Assembly (NCBI GenBank): GCA_002839435.1
Contig: PGYA01000002.1
Location: 62,001 to 126,000, forward strand
From: Candidatus Riflebacteria bacterium HGW-Riflebacteria-2
Lineage (GTDB): Bacteria > Muiribacteriota > Ozemobacteria > Ozemobacterales > Ozemobacteraceae
DNA: 64,000 nucleotides
Direction of reading: 5' to 3'
Shown here: positions 1 to 8,323 of the stretch, piece by piece
Layout of the letters: every line of letters starts with the position of its first letter
Numbering within the stretch: position 1 is the first letter of the stretch
Notes under the pieces: generated by a model
The model's input: only the letters and a program-made list of their open reading frames with translations
Told to the model about the DNA's origin: nothing
The model's database searches: none
Position numbers and translations under genes: made by a program

Positions 1-1527
1 ACCAACCTTGCCCCAGAAACCGCGTTTAGAAGCCTTTTCCTTTTCAGCTTCGGTGGGTTTCCATGACATGTAGTCGGCCTTCATTTCCCAGAGTTCCTGT
101 AGGCGTTCCATGCCGAAATCCGGCAGTGAAAAGCCCTTACGGCTGTAGTAGCTGACGAGGACGCCCTGTTTTTCGAGTTCTTCGTAAACACGTTTGTTCT
201 TCTCGTGAATCTTTTCCTGTTCTTCACCTTCAGGAACCTGCCCCCTCACGAAGTCGCCGAAGTTGGTTTCGGTAACCAGCAGCGCCACAGCCTTTTCATT
301 GGGATCGAGCAATGCGCGATTCTCATAGAACGACTTGAATTCAGGATCAGCATCGTAAAGATACTGGAAAGATCCTTTGTAAGCTGATTTCCAGCGTTTG
401 TTGTAGTCGCCAACCACGTTACCGATGATGGTGAGAGCGGTCCAGATAAGTGCTAAAGCACCAATTACCTGGCCGACGATCGGGATGCAGAACATGGCAA
501 CAAGAGCCGCCGAACCAAGTGCGAGACCGACGTAATTTTTAACCAGCGAGTAAGAGCCGTAACGGCCGCCCTGGCGGTCTTCAGAAGAGATTATACCATA
601 GGTATCGAGAGCAATACCGAGGACGCAAAGGCCGATACCGACAGTATGGCCCCAGCCTTTGGCATCGCCAATTACTGATGCACCACGGTTGGTGTTAATA
701 CCGGCTTTTTTGGCAACGGCGCGATAGGTATCCTGATTTTCGAGACCGGTTTTGCGGGCTACCCAGCGCCAGTAAGAGTAAAACCCTTCGCCGGGGCCGG
801 CTTTATAACCACAGGGAGGAGCGCAGTGGCTCAGAAAAGTCGAAACATTCTTGGCGCTGAAAGTCTTCTGCACATTGGAGGCCATGTTGCCCATGCGCTG
901 AAAACCGTTCATCAGATTGGCCTTGCGCTGAATGAAACCGACGCCCTTCTGATAAAGGCGAGAATTGGCAATCTGGCTACCTGTCCATTTACCGATCGTC
1001 GAAACTTTGTTGGCAGCCCAGGCGGCTCCACGCGTAAGCCCGGTCTTCGATGCAGCTTCGCCAGCCAGTTTCACACCGGTAACCACCGGCCCTGAATTAG
1101 CGATAAATGAAAACGCCAGCGCGGCTTTGCTTGAAGCCATGGCGACGGCCTTGAAATAGTAAGGCGTATTGGTAAAATGCGGTGACATGTCGCTGAGAGT
1201 GCTGTAGAAGCTGAAGACGTCAGAGCAGCCGTCGTCCATCATCGCATAAGCGCCTGAGATCGTCATCATCCACTCGCCCCAGGCGTAAGCTTCCGCGTCT
1301 TCCTTGGGATCGCCATCTTTCGAGCGTCCCTGCAGAGCCAGAACATATTCGAGATAATCGGCCGGAGCCTCTATCTCGTTGAGATCGACGATACCGTCAA
1401 TCCCATCTGTGTTCAGGATTGGCTGTGGCACATCGTCGTTGGCATAAACAGCAATCGCCAATGGCTGCACCGCAAACCAGACACAGAACAGAACAACAAA
1501 CCACCTGTACCGCGTTTTCATCTTCAT
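1..1527 (-). CDS. Exported protein of unknown function, truncated by window edge
   Basis: An open frame of 509 codons runs from an ATG at 1527 to base 1 without a stop, so the C-terminus is missing. The start is preceded by AAGGAG at 6 nt. The first ~25 residues (MKMKTRYRWFVVLFCVW...) look like a signal peptide. The middle is alanine/glycine-rich and helical. A strongly hydrophobic double segment follows, about residues 290-345, containing CIPIVGQVIGALALIWTALT. The remainder is charged and helical. I recognise no family. The glycine-rich hydrophobic hairpin recalls membrane-inserting segments, but this is only resemblance. It stands alone, with a gap of about 185 nt to the neighbouring symporter gene. 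Confidence 0.75.
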   Translation of the reverse strand, partial: MKMKTRYRWFVVLFCVWFAVQPLAIAVYANDDVPQPILNTDGIDGIVDLNEIEAPADYLEYVLALQGRSKDGDPKEDAEAYAWGEWMMTISGAYAMMDDGCSDVFSFYSTLSDMSPHFTNTPYYFKAVAMASSKAALAFSFIANSGPVVTGVKLAGEAASKTGLTRGAAWAANKVSTIGKWTGSQIANSRLYQKGVGFIQRKANLMNGFQRMGNMASNVQKTFSAKNVSTFLSHCAPPCGYKAGPGEGFYSYWRWVARKTGLENQDTYRAVAKKAGINTNRGASVIGDAKGWGHTVGIGLCVLGIALDTYGIISSEDRQGGRYGSYSLVKNYVGLALGSAALVAMFCIPIVGQVIGALALIWTALTIIGNVVGDYNKRWKSAYKGSFQYLYDADPEFKSFYENRALLDPNEKAVALLVTETNFGDFVRGQVPEGEEQEKIHEKNKRVYEELEKQGVLVSYYSRKGFSLPDFGMERLQELWEMKADYMSWKPTEAEKEKASKRGFWGKVG

Positions 1528-1712
1528 GATCTTCTCCTTAAAAAGCAGCAATAGCAGAAACTGTACCGCTGACAATTACAATATTTTAATGATACCAGAG
1601 AATCCCTCAGAGCGGAAGAGGCTGCATAGTCAGTCTGAGAGCCGACAAGGCGCAACCAGACCACGCAGATTTTTCCCACGCAGAAAAGAATACTGCAATT
1701 ATTGCAAAAAGT

Positions 1713-3020
1713 TTACGATTCCTGCGAAATCATGCCTTCCTGGCAGGCAACAATATATGTACAGGTCAGATCGCCGCTGACATTATTCATTGTCTCGAAC
1801 ATATCGAGTATTGGGTTTATGCCAAGGGCAAAGGCGACGATCTGGGATATCTGCATTTCATTGAGACCCATGTTGCTGAGAATTATGAAAAGAAGCATCA
1901 GCGAACCGCCGGGAATGCCACCAGCGCCAACGGCTGCCAGAACAGTGGTTATTACCAGCACGAAAAGCGCTGAAAAGCCGAGTTCAATGCCAAATATGTT
2001 GGCGGCCAGAATTGCGAACATCGGCAGATGTATGCAGACGCCATCCATGTTGACGGTTGCGCCGAGGGGTAGCGCGAAATCAGCAAGTTCGCGGCGGATT
2101 TTGAGGTCGGTGATTGCAGTTTTAAGGGTGATTGGAAGCGTCGCGCCAGAAGAGCGAGTAACAAAAGCGGTAATCATAGGCTCTTGAGCAAATTTGAAGA
2201 ATTTAAGCGGATTTCTGCGGGCGAGCAGCGCGATCATGCCCGAATAAACGACGCCTATCATCATGCCAATGCCGATTATGATACCGATAGCGATATTAAA
2301 ATAGGGGCCAGCCAGGTCAGGACCGTATTGAGTGAAATTAACAATAGTCAGGGCAAGAATGCCAATCGGCGCGTAATCCATGATCCAGCCAACCAGCACG
2401 AACAAAATGCGGTTGCAGGTGGCAGCCAGTTCGAGCACACGATTGAGTGGTGCCGCATCGTTGTCTGAGCTGTCATCGAGAATCACGCGCAGCGCGAGGC
2501 CGGTCAGAATGGCAAAAACTATTACCGCCAGGAAGTTTCCATCGGCAAGCGCCTTGAAAGGGTTCTCGAACATGCTCATAAAAACAGCGGTCAGCGAAGC
2601 TGCTCCGGCATTTACGCTGGTCGGCACTCCAGCCACGCCGGCTTCTCCAGTTGTAAGGTTTATGCCTTCCTTGCCCGGATTGATAACTACTGCAAAGATT
2701 GTTCCGATAACCGCTGCCAGCAGAGAGGTGATCAGGTAAAGGACGATAACACGCACGCCGATACGGCCGAATTTTTTGAGTGGCAGGCTGGCTGCGCCCT
2801 GAAACAGCGAAAAGAAAATCAGTGGCACAACGATCATCTTGAGCATCTTCACCAGCACCAGGCCGAGCGGCGACAACCAGGTGTCGAGCGTCCCCTTGAG
2901 TGCCACGCCGTGTTTTGCTTCGGCATACCAGCATATAATGCCGGCCGCAGCACCAATAATAAACGCGCCCAACATTCGATAAAGAATCGGAATCGCCCGG
3001 TATCGCGAGATAATACCCAT
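1713..3020 (-). CDS. Dicarboxylate/amino acid:cation symporter (DAACS family)
   Basis: A secondary transporter of the GltP/DctA family, expected to bring glutamate, aspartate or C4-dicarboxylates across the inner membrane with Na+ or H+. About eight hydrophobic segments are visible. The family signatures are present in order: a serine-rich RSSGATLP hairpin, the NMDG cation-binding motif, and VGAGGIPGGS in place of the usual GAAGVPG. Length (435 aa) is normal. I chose the ATG at 3020 because GGGGTGAT lies just upstream; an in-frame TTG at 3050 would add ten residues (TKFCCRGDLM) unlike a transporter N-terminus. An intrinsic terminator and a structured noncoding region lie upstream, so the gene may be attenuated. 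Substrate cannot be fixed from sequence alone. Confidence 0.93.
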   Translation of the reverse strand: MGIISRYRAIPILYRMLGAFIIGAAAGIICWYAEAKHGVALKGTLDTWLSPLGLVLVKMLKMIVVPLIFFSLFQGAASLPLKKFGRIGVRVIVLYLITSLLAAVIGTIFAVVINPGKEGINLTTGEAGVAGVPTSVNAGAASLTAVFMSMFENPFKALADGNFLAVIVFAILTGLALRVILDDSSDNDAAPLNRVLELAATCNRILFVLVGWIMDYAPIGILALTIVNFTQYGPDLAGPYFNIAIGIIIGIGMMIGVVYSGMIALLARRNPLKFFKFAQEPMITAFVTRSSGATLPITLKTAITDLKIRRELADFALPLGATVNMDGVCIHLPMFAILAANIFGIELGFSALFVLVITTVLAAVGAGGIPGGSLMLLFIILSNMGLNEMQISQIVAFALGINPILDMFETMNNVSGDLTCTYIVACQEGMISQES

Positions 3021-3079
3021 CAGATCACCCCTGCAGCAGAATTTAGTCAAAGGTTAAAGCAATTCTGCCTCACCGGCAA

Positions 3080-3122
3080 CAAAAAACGAAAAAACCGATG
3101 CATCTGTTATTTGCATCGGTTT
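3080..3122 (-). terminator. Rho-independent terminator in front of the symporter gene
   Basis: A perfect 11-bp inverted repeat (AAACCGATGCA at 3092-3102, TGCATCGGTTT at 3112-3122) with a 9-nt loop. Read on the minus strand it is followed by a T-rich tract (TTTCGTTTTTTG). It lies 60-70 nt upstream of the symporter start and 310 nt downstream of the lipoprotein stop. It therefore either ends the lipoprotein or noncoding transcript or attenuates the symporter. Confidence 0.8.
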
Positions 3123-3340
3123 GGTTTAATCTTGGAAAAACCGTGATTTTTCTGCTTACACCGGGCTCTCGGCGGGATCTCATTCGCTACAACTCTCCCC
3201 AGGCAAAAGCTGATTATAAATAGCTATGGCTCTGCGTCAAATCTGCCTGGCTCGGCCGAACTGCTCTATCCTGCGCAGTTCGACATAAGCACCTCCCTGT
3301 GCAAAAAGTTTCCGCTTTTGGGATACCTGCCTGCGGCCTT
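3123..3340 (-). ncRNA. Unidentified structured RNA region upstream of the symporter
   Basis: No convincing gene fills this stretch, yet it is rich in local hairpins. CGAACTGC (3257-3264) pairs with GCAGTTCG (3275-3282). GCAC/GTGC pair around a CTCCCT loop (3289-3302). CCAGGCA (3199-3205) can pair with TGCCTGG (3244-3250). A CAAAAAG/CTTTTG hairpin sits at 3302-3320. The region ends on the minus strand at a strong terminator, as expected for a small RNA or a cis-regulatory leader. I looked for glycine, lysine, T-box, SAM, cobalamin, c-di-GMP, tmRNA, RNase P and SRP signatures and found none complete. The strand is inferred from the terminator only. Confidence 0.3.
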
Positions 3341-3431
3341 AATAATGCACAAAATTCAGTGCTTGAGTTGTTTAATCTATACAATTGTCAATAGCTCTGT
3401 TGCTCACATCAGACAAGCTTTTCTGATAGAT

Positions 3432-3974
3432 TTAATAACCCATTTCGGATTTAAGATAAGGCATTCCTGTCGAGATTTTCCATTTATCACCTACCAGGCG
3501 CCAGGTAAACACGATCGGCGCATCATCGCTCAAACCCAACGTGATTTCGCCATAGTCAGTTCCACCCGCACCTGTGGGCTGAAAATGAAACTTAACAGTC
3601 GTTCTTACTTTTACTGTCTTTCCGTCATCAGCAACTTCGTAGCTGCCTGTCGTGAGAGAGTACACTTTGGCCTTATAGGTTTTGAAACGATCCAAAGTAG
3701 TCGATTCAAGATGCGCCCTCTTTTCCTCTCCGGCAAGATTATAGAACGGATCATCAATATACGCCATGAATGCCGCAGTATGCTGTTCGGACGTAAGAGT
3801 ATCATCTAAAAACGAGTCCTCGATAGCCCGATAAGATTGTACCAAAACCGGAAATTGTTCTGCCAAAGTCGGATCACTAATGATACCTCCGCCTCCACCG
3901 CCGCCACCGCCGCCGCAGCCGGTCAGCAGGGCGAGTGCAAGGATCGTTACCAGTGTCAGTTTGAGTAGCTTCAT
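3432..3974 (-). CDS. Small lipoprotein with a poly-glycine linker
   Basis: A 180-residue protein opening with a lipoprotein signal: lysine, a hydrophobic core and the lipobox LTGC, so Cys20 would be lipidated. Ten glycines follow directly, a flexible tether encoded by mixed GGN codons rather than a homopolymer. The globular part (about residues 35-175) ends in a beta-rich stretch with a tryptophan-containing GDKWKIS segment. That is reminiscent of NTF2-like or DUF4878-type lipoproteins (VGDKWKI near the end), but the similarity is weak. It is monocistronic, with a 350-nt gap upstream. Confidence 0.8.
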   Translation of the reverse strand: MKLLKLTLVTILALALLTGCGGGGGGGGGGIISDPTLAEQFPVLVQSYRAIEDSFLDDTLTSEQHTAAFMAYIDDPFYNLAGEEKRAHLESTTLDRFKTYKAKVYSLTTGSYEVADDGKTVKVRTTVKFHFQPTGAGGTDYGEITLGLSDDAPIVFTWRLVGDKWKISTGMPYLKSEMGY

Positions 3975-4017
3975 TTTTTGTCTCCTGTTTTGTTACAGTG
4001 CTGAGCTGTAAATGTTT

Positions 4018-4240
4018 ACCGCCGCAACACCATGATGTACACAAATTTATTGCAGGCAGATTATAGCATAAATCACTATCAGGTGCAGCAAAACTGAAAC
4101 CGGCATCAGCAACGCCCGATTAAAAGGACATTGTTTTCTCCGTGCTCAACACGAGCGATTGTTATAATCGGCATCAAATCGGCATCCTGCGCGCAGAATA
4201 ACCTAGGATCAGTGAAGCCGGCTGTTAAGCCGCCCTCAAA
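4018..4240. other. Intergenic region without gene
   Basis: It separates the poly-glycine lipoprotein gene from the zinc-finger gene. It presumably contains the lipoprotein promoter on the minus strand. Nothing else is seen apart from the terminator at its right end. Confidence 0.35.
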
Positions 4241-4242
4241 AG

Positions 4243-4272
4243 ACTTCAGGCAGGCCGTTGGCCTGCCTGAAG
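4243..4272 (-). terminator. Terminator of the zinc-finger membrane protein gene
   Basis: A perfect 13-bp inverted repeat, CTTCAGGCAGGCC (4244-4256) and GGCCTGCCTGAAG (4260-4272), with a 3-nt loop. On the minus strand it is followed by TCTTTTG. It sits 50 nt beyond the stop codon at 4324. The rest of the 3975-4323 gap shows no other clear feature. Confidence 0.75.
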
Positions 4273-4323
4273 CATCTGTGAAATCTGTGTAATCGGCGGA
4301 TTATATTCCTTCCGGTGGATTTT

Positions 4324-5472
4324 TTATTTTCCTGCCGGGTCGAGTTTTATTTCGCGCAGTTCACCGAGGCCGCTGAAGATGGCCTCCCATTGGGTGCCTT
4401 TGCGCAATTTCATGAACTGATCGAATGTCAGCTCTTTGTCGCGCATCTTTTTGACCTCGTATTCTTTGCCATCGCTGAGACGCTTGACTTTAACCATATA
4501 GGTTTCTTTGCGGGCTTTTTCAGAAACATCGCCGATCTGTGGTGGTGTATTCTTTTTAACTCCGGCATCGGGCCATTTTGGCTCATCCTGGGTGCCCTTA
4601 AGCTCGACCGGTTTTGTGTCGATCCAGCGGTTGATGTTAAAAGTCACCTTCTCGGCGTAAATTGGCTCTTTTCGGAATTTTTCTTTCTTGACCATCCGGG
4701 TGCGCTGTTCTTCTTTGTACTTAGGCACCATTTTGTATTTTACCTGAAAGCGCCCGTTACCAAGATCTATCTTGCCGTCTTCGACCTTGTCTTCGCCTAC
4801 CTTTACCTTTTCGGTATAAGTTTCTTCAACTTCTTCGAATCCATCGGGAATCTGTTTGTAATCACGAATTTCACGACTGCTCGACAATTTGACTGCGGAC
4901 TGTGGAACTTCGTCTTCCCAGACGGATTCTTCTACGGTCTTGTATTCCTGGCGCTCGATTATACGCGTCCACTGGTTATCGATAATCTCTATCTTTTCAG
5001 GGGTCTCGCGGCAGCTTAAAAATGAAGCAACAAGAATCAAAAGCAGAATGATACCACAGCCGATCTTGAAAGCTGCCGGCATTGGCGGAGGCGGAGTTTT
5101 TGGCTTGTCCGGGCCTGTTTTCGGCTTAGCGCCACCAGGCGGAATTTCTTTGACAGCACGCTGTTTACCAGAATTGCGCGCAGAACCACAGCCGGTGCAA
5201 TTCTCAGCTGACGCCGGACTGGTATTGCTACAGAATGGACATATCCAGTCTGGGCCAGCCTTAGCCTTAGCGAGTTCGGCCTCGTCGGTGATTACAGGCG
5301 CGTTGTCATCGCAATGAAACTGCACGTCTTCACCACGAATCGCACCACAGGCCTCGCATTTCTGCTCAGCACCACGGTTTTTGGCATTACAGTTGGGGCA
5401 AATCCAGTAACCTTCGACTATTTCTTCAATTACTCGAATTTCGTCAGAACCATTCTCTTTTTTGCTGTCCAT
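4324..5472 (-). CDS. RanBP2-type zinc-finger membrane protein, function unknown
   Basis: This 382-residue protein begins with two zinc fingers of the RanBP2 pattern, W-x-C-x2-C-x10-C-x2-C. The first starts at W23 (WICPNC...CEAC), the second near residue 75 (WICPFC...CTGC). A proline/lysine-rich linker and one transmembrane helix (about 131-151, KIGCGIILLLILVASFLSC) follow. The C-terminal ~230 residues are charged and contain repeated short beta-like segments (EEVEETYTEKVKVGEDKVEDG). The topology suggests cytoplasmic fingers and an exported domain. The fingers could bind RNA or protein; I cannot assign a role. It stands alone with its own terminator. Confidence 0.85.
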   Translation of the reverse strand: MDSKKENGSDEIRVIEEIVEGYWICPNCNAKNRGAEQKCEACGAIRGEDVQFHCDDNAPVITDEAELAKAKAGPDWICPFCSNTSPASAENCTGCGSARNSGKQRAVKEIPPGGAKPKTGPDKPKTPPPPMPAAFKIGCGIILLLILVASFLSCRETPEKIEIIDNQWTRIIERQEYKTVEESVWEDEVPQSAVKLSSSREIRDYKQIPDGFEEVEETYTEKVKVGEDKVEDGKIDLGNGRFQVKYKMVPKYKEEQRTRMVKKEKFRKEPIYAEKVTFNINRWIDTKPVELKGTQDEPKWPDAGVKKNTPPQIGDVSEKARKETYMVKVKRLSDGKEYEVKKMRDKELTFDQFMKLRKGTQWEAIFSGLGELREIKLDPAGK

Positions 5473-5693
5473 AACAAACTCCTCAATTCCAACTCTTTTG
5501 CGGCGGGTTACCGCATCTTAAAGATCGTTTATATTATTTCTCTAAACCTACAAGTTCAATTTATATCACAAATTACTTTTATATCCTACCTCTTTACAAA
5601 ATTACCGCTTCATTTACCTTCTGCTTCTCGCTATCGCTATAGTATTCGTGCCCTGAACGAGTCTAGAATCGTCGATAAAACGCGAATTCTGGC
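5473..5693. other. AT-rich intergenic region, no gene seen
   Basis: This 220-nt gap lies between two minus-strand genes. It is AT-rich and presumably carries the promoter of the zinc-finger protein gene. I could not pick a reliable promoter, hairpin or small gene in it. Confidence 0.4.
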
Positions 5694-6986
5694 TTAAAAT
5701 GAATCTTTCGGAGGCGCAGGCGGCGGCAGAAGTTCTTCGAGTTTCTGCGGCGGTGGCGGCGGTTCGGGCGCCGGACAGCGTGGGAACTGCCTGATCTGGG
5801 GACCTCGGAAAACCTGGATACGGGCATTGCCAGTGTCGAGAACGTATAAGTCACCATTGGGACCAAATCTGACCTCGTGTGGGCGCACAAAACAACCCGG
5901 CGAAGTGCCGAAGCGGCCGACGACCTGAATTATCTTATGGTTGGTGTCGAGAATGATTACCTTGTGATTGCCGGTATCAGCTATTGCCAGGCGACCATCG
6001 AGAGAACGGTCGATGCCGTTCGGGTAGCGCAGGCGGTATTTTTCCCAGCGACCGATTTCGGCTTTTTTCTTTAATGAGCTGTCAAAGAGCATTACGCGGC
6101 GATTGCCATTGTCAGAAACGTAGATATCGCCATCGGTGCCGACCCAGACCCTGGTCAAATCTTTGAACTGCCGGTAATCACGCCCCGACATATGATGCAT
6201 GTGCCCAAGGCGCTTTGCTGGCTTGAGATCACGCCCGAAAATCTGCAGGCGGTTGCCCTGAGTGCGCTGACGCTGGGCAAAATCGAGCCCGAGTCCTCTG
6301 ATATACTTGCTGCGCGGCTCAGTGACATATATCTGGCCGCTGCAATCGACGTCGATCCCGAGCGGGTGATGAAAATAGCCATCTTTCCAGCCTTCCTGGC
6401 CGAGAATCCAGCGCACTTCACCATTTAGTGCCAGGGCCAGCAGGCGATGGTTGCCGGTGTCGGCGATCAGCAGGGTCGAAGTGCCAATCCAGGCAACTCC
6501 GACCGGCAAGTTGAAATGATCCATCGGGATATGTTCAGCCGGCCGGGTATGCCCCTGCCCGTGCTGATAAGCGCGCCCGACCAGATAATTCGGGTTTCTG
6601 CCATAAAGAAAATCTTTTTCGCGGTAGGCATCATGTGAGTCGATCGGCCGGGTGCGGTCGTCCCAGGGCCAGAGACCGCCGTAGACTCTTTCGAGAGTAA
6701 GCGGCGCCGAGGCGTAAGGCGTCGAATCGACTGAAAACAGCTGAATACGATTGCTGTGTGTATCGCAGACGGCCAGATACTTGCCGTCTGGCGAAAACAC
6801 CATGCCTTCAGGCTCGTTAAATCGGCCTTTTTCGTGGCCGAGCGTTGAATAGAGCGTGGCAAATTTAAAAAACCCGGTTCCGTTGGCACAAACCGGCGAC
6901 TGCCAGAAAAGCAGCAATATCACCGGCAGCAACAGCCACCAGCCCATCACAGAAACACCGCAACTTCTTTGCAATCGGTTAATCAT
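5694..6986 (-). CDS. Secreted NHL-repeat beta-propeller protein
   Basis: An exported protein built of NHL repeats, each with the pattern G.(I/V)..D..G.(L/I)YV(A/T)D. Clear copies include FSPDGKYLAVCDTHSNRIQLF, VAWIGTSTLLIADTGNHRLL, IDVDCSGQIYVTEPRSKYI, VGTDGDIYVSDNGNRRVML, IDRSLDGRLAIADTGNHKVI and VRFGPNGDLYVLDTGNARIQVF. These would close a six-bladed propeller, usually a binding scaffold. The C-terminus is proline-rich. The start is uncertain: I use ATG 6986, which puts a signal sequence ending at ANG near the N-terminus. The frame stays open to a GTG at 7034, and an ATG at 6947 is also possible. None has a good ribosome site. Confidence 0.85.
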   Translation of the reverse strand: MINRLQRSCGVSVMGWWLLLPVILLLFWQSPVCANGTGFFKFATLYSTLGHEKGRFNEPEGMVFSPDGKYLAVCDTHSNRIQLFSVDSTPYASAPLTLERVYGGLWPWDDRTRPIDSHDAYREKDFLYGRNPNYLVGRAYQHGQGHTRPAEHIPMDHFNLPVGVAWIGTSTLLIADTGNHRLLALALNGEVRWILGQEGWKDGYFHHPLGIDVDCSGQIYVTEPRSKYIRGLGLDFAQRQRTQGNRLQIFGRDLKPAKRLGHMHHMSGRDYRQFKDLTRVWVGTDGDIYVSDNGNRRVMLFDSSLKKKAEIGRWEKYRLRYPNGIDRSLDGRLAIADTGNHKVIILDTNHKIIQVVGRFGTSPGCFVRPHEVRFGPNGDLYVLDTGNARIQVFRGPQIRQFPRCPAPEPPPPPQKLEELLPPPAPPKDSF

Positions 6987-7163
6987 TGCAGCAAGAATAC
7001 CAGAAAACCCGTTCCCTGCCAAAAACATTCGCACTGTATTGTGTAGTCCGGCAAGTAAGCGATCGTCGTATTGGCCTTTTTCCGGGAAAACCCGGGCGCG
7101 ACGCTGACGTTATCCTGCGCGAAGTCGCAGTATCGAACAGAATGAGAATTAGCCTTGTGATTC

Positions 7164-7192
7164 TTGACCATAGAGTACAGGTCTGTTATTAT
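7164..7192 (+). promoter_or_regulatory. Sigma-70-type promoter for the mtnA operon
   Basis: TTGACC (7164-7169) and TATTAT (7187-7192) are separated by exactly 17 nt, a near-consensus sigma-70 arrangement. It lies 70 nt upstream of the mtnA start. The following leader is AT-rich and ends in a good ribosome site (AAAGGTGG). Confidence 0.65.
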
Positions 7193-7261
7193 CGGCGGCG
7201 TGAAAGATTTTATATCTTTATAACAATATTTGAATCTGACAGAAAATAAAGGTGGTAGCAG

Positions 7262-8323
7262 ATGGTAGAGGCCGTTTTATACAACCGCGAACAGGGCAGA
7301 CTTGAACTGCTCGATCAAACGCTGCTGCCAGTCGAAACCCGTATGGTCTTGTGTAAGACCGAGCAGGAAACAGCTAAGGCCATTGTCGGCATGCAGGTGC
7401 GCGGAGCGCCGGCCATCGGCGTGGCGGCAGCTTATGGCATAGTGCTCGGTCTGAACAACCCTCAGAATCACGGCAAGCCTTTTAAGACCGCGTTCGACGC
7501 AATCTGCGAACTGCTCGCGAGCACGCGACCTACAGCAGTCAACCTGTTCTGGGCGATTGACCGCATGAAAAAAGCGCTGGCCGACTGCAGCGATTTTATT
7601 GCCGCAGCTGCAATTGCGCTGCCAGAGGCTGATGCGATCAAAGCCGAAGACATCGAAATGTGCCGCAGCATCGGGCGTTTTGGCGCCAGCCTGCTCAAAA
7701 ATGGCGAGACCTGGCTGACGCACTGCAATGCTGGCGCGCTGGCCACAGCCGGCTACGGCACGGCGCTCGGCGTATTCAGAGCTGCCCAGGAACAGGGTAA
7801 AAATTTCAAGGTGTTTGTGGATGAAACGCGACCTCTGCTGCAAGGCGCACGCCTGACCGCCTGGGAAATGGTACAGGAAAAGATCGACGCGACGCTGATC
7901 TGCGACAATATGGCCGGCGGCTTGATCCGCGACGGCAAGGTGCAGGGCGTGGTTGTCGGTGCCGACCGCATCACTGCGCATGGTTTTGTCGCCAACAAGA
8001 TCGGCACCTACCCGCTGGCGGTGCTGGCCAAATACAACGGCGTGCCATTTTATGTGGCGGCGCCTGATTCGACATTCGATATGACCATAAAATATGGCGA
8101 AGAAATAAAGATCGAAGAACGCGACCACGACGAAGTCAGATATCTCGGCGGTCAGCAGATTGCTCCCAGAGAAATCAAAGTTTACAACCCGGCTTTCGAT
8201 GTGACTCCGCCCGAACTGATTACCGCAATAATAACCAACAAGGGTATTATCAGGCCGATTTATCGCGATACCATACCGCAGTTTATTGGTGCAGGTGCGA
8301 CGCCACAGGAGGCGAATGCATGA
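7262..8323 (+). CDS. mtnA: S-methyl-5-thioribose-1-phosphate isomerase
   Basis: Converts 5-methylthioribose-1-phosphate to 5-methylthioribulose-1-phosphate, which salvages the methylthioadenosine by-product of SAM use. Family motifs are all present: RGAPAIG (47-53), THCNAGALAT with the catalytic cysteine at 155, and GADRI with the catalytic aspartate at 235, matching Cys160 and Asp240 of the Bacillus enzyme. An NKIGTY motif follows. At 353 residues it is full length. The start has AAAGGTGG upstream. Its stop overlaps the ATG of the class II aldolase gene by 4 nt, so the two are translationally coupled. A near-consensus promoter lies 70 nt upstream. Confidence 0.97.
   Translation: MVEAVLYNREQGRLELLDQTLLPVETRMVLCKTEQETAKAIVGMQVRGAPAIGVAAAYGIVLGLNNPQNHGKPFKTAFDAICELLASTRPTAVNLFWAIDRMKKALADCSDFIAAAAIALPEADAIKAEDIEMCRSIGRFGASLLKNGETWLTHCNAGALATAGYGTALGVFRAAQEQGKNFKVFVDETRPLLQGARLTAWEMVQEKIDATLICDNMAGGLIRDGKVQGVVVGADRITAHGFVANKIGTYPLAVLAKYNGVPFYVAAPDSTFDMTIKYGEEIKIEERDHDEVRYLGGQQIAPREIKVYNPAFDVTPPELITAIITNKGIIRPIYRDTIPQFIGAGATPQEANA

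Noticed and set aside
3123..3340. Known riboswitch or housekeeping RNA (c-di-GMP, glycine, T-box, 6S, tmRNA, SRP)
   Set aside because: Fragments such as GACGCAGAGCC and CCTGCGGCC recall conserved boxes, but no family has its full set of conserved elements here.
3318..3809. A plus-strand frame across the structured region and the lipoprotein gene
   Set aside because: No ribosome site or motifs; the minus-strand lipoprotein with a lipobox explains the sequence.
4315..5019. A 234-codon plus-strand frame opposite the zinc-finger gene
   Set aside because: Phe-rich shadow of a minus-strand gene with clear zinc fingers, a membrane helix and a terminator.
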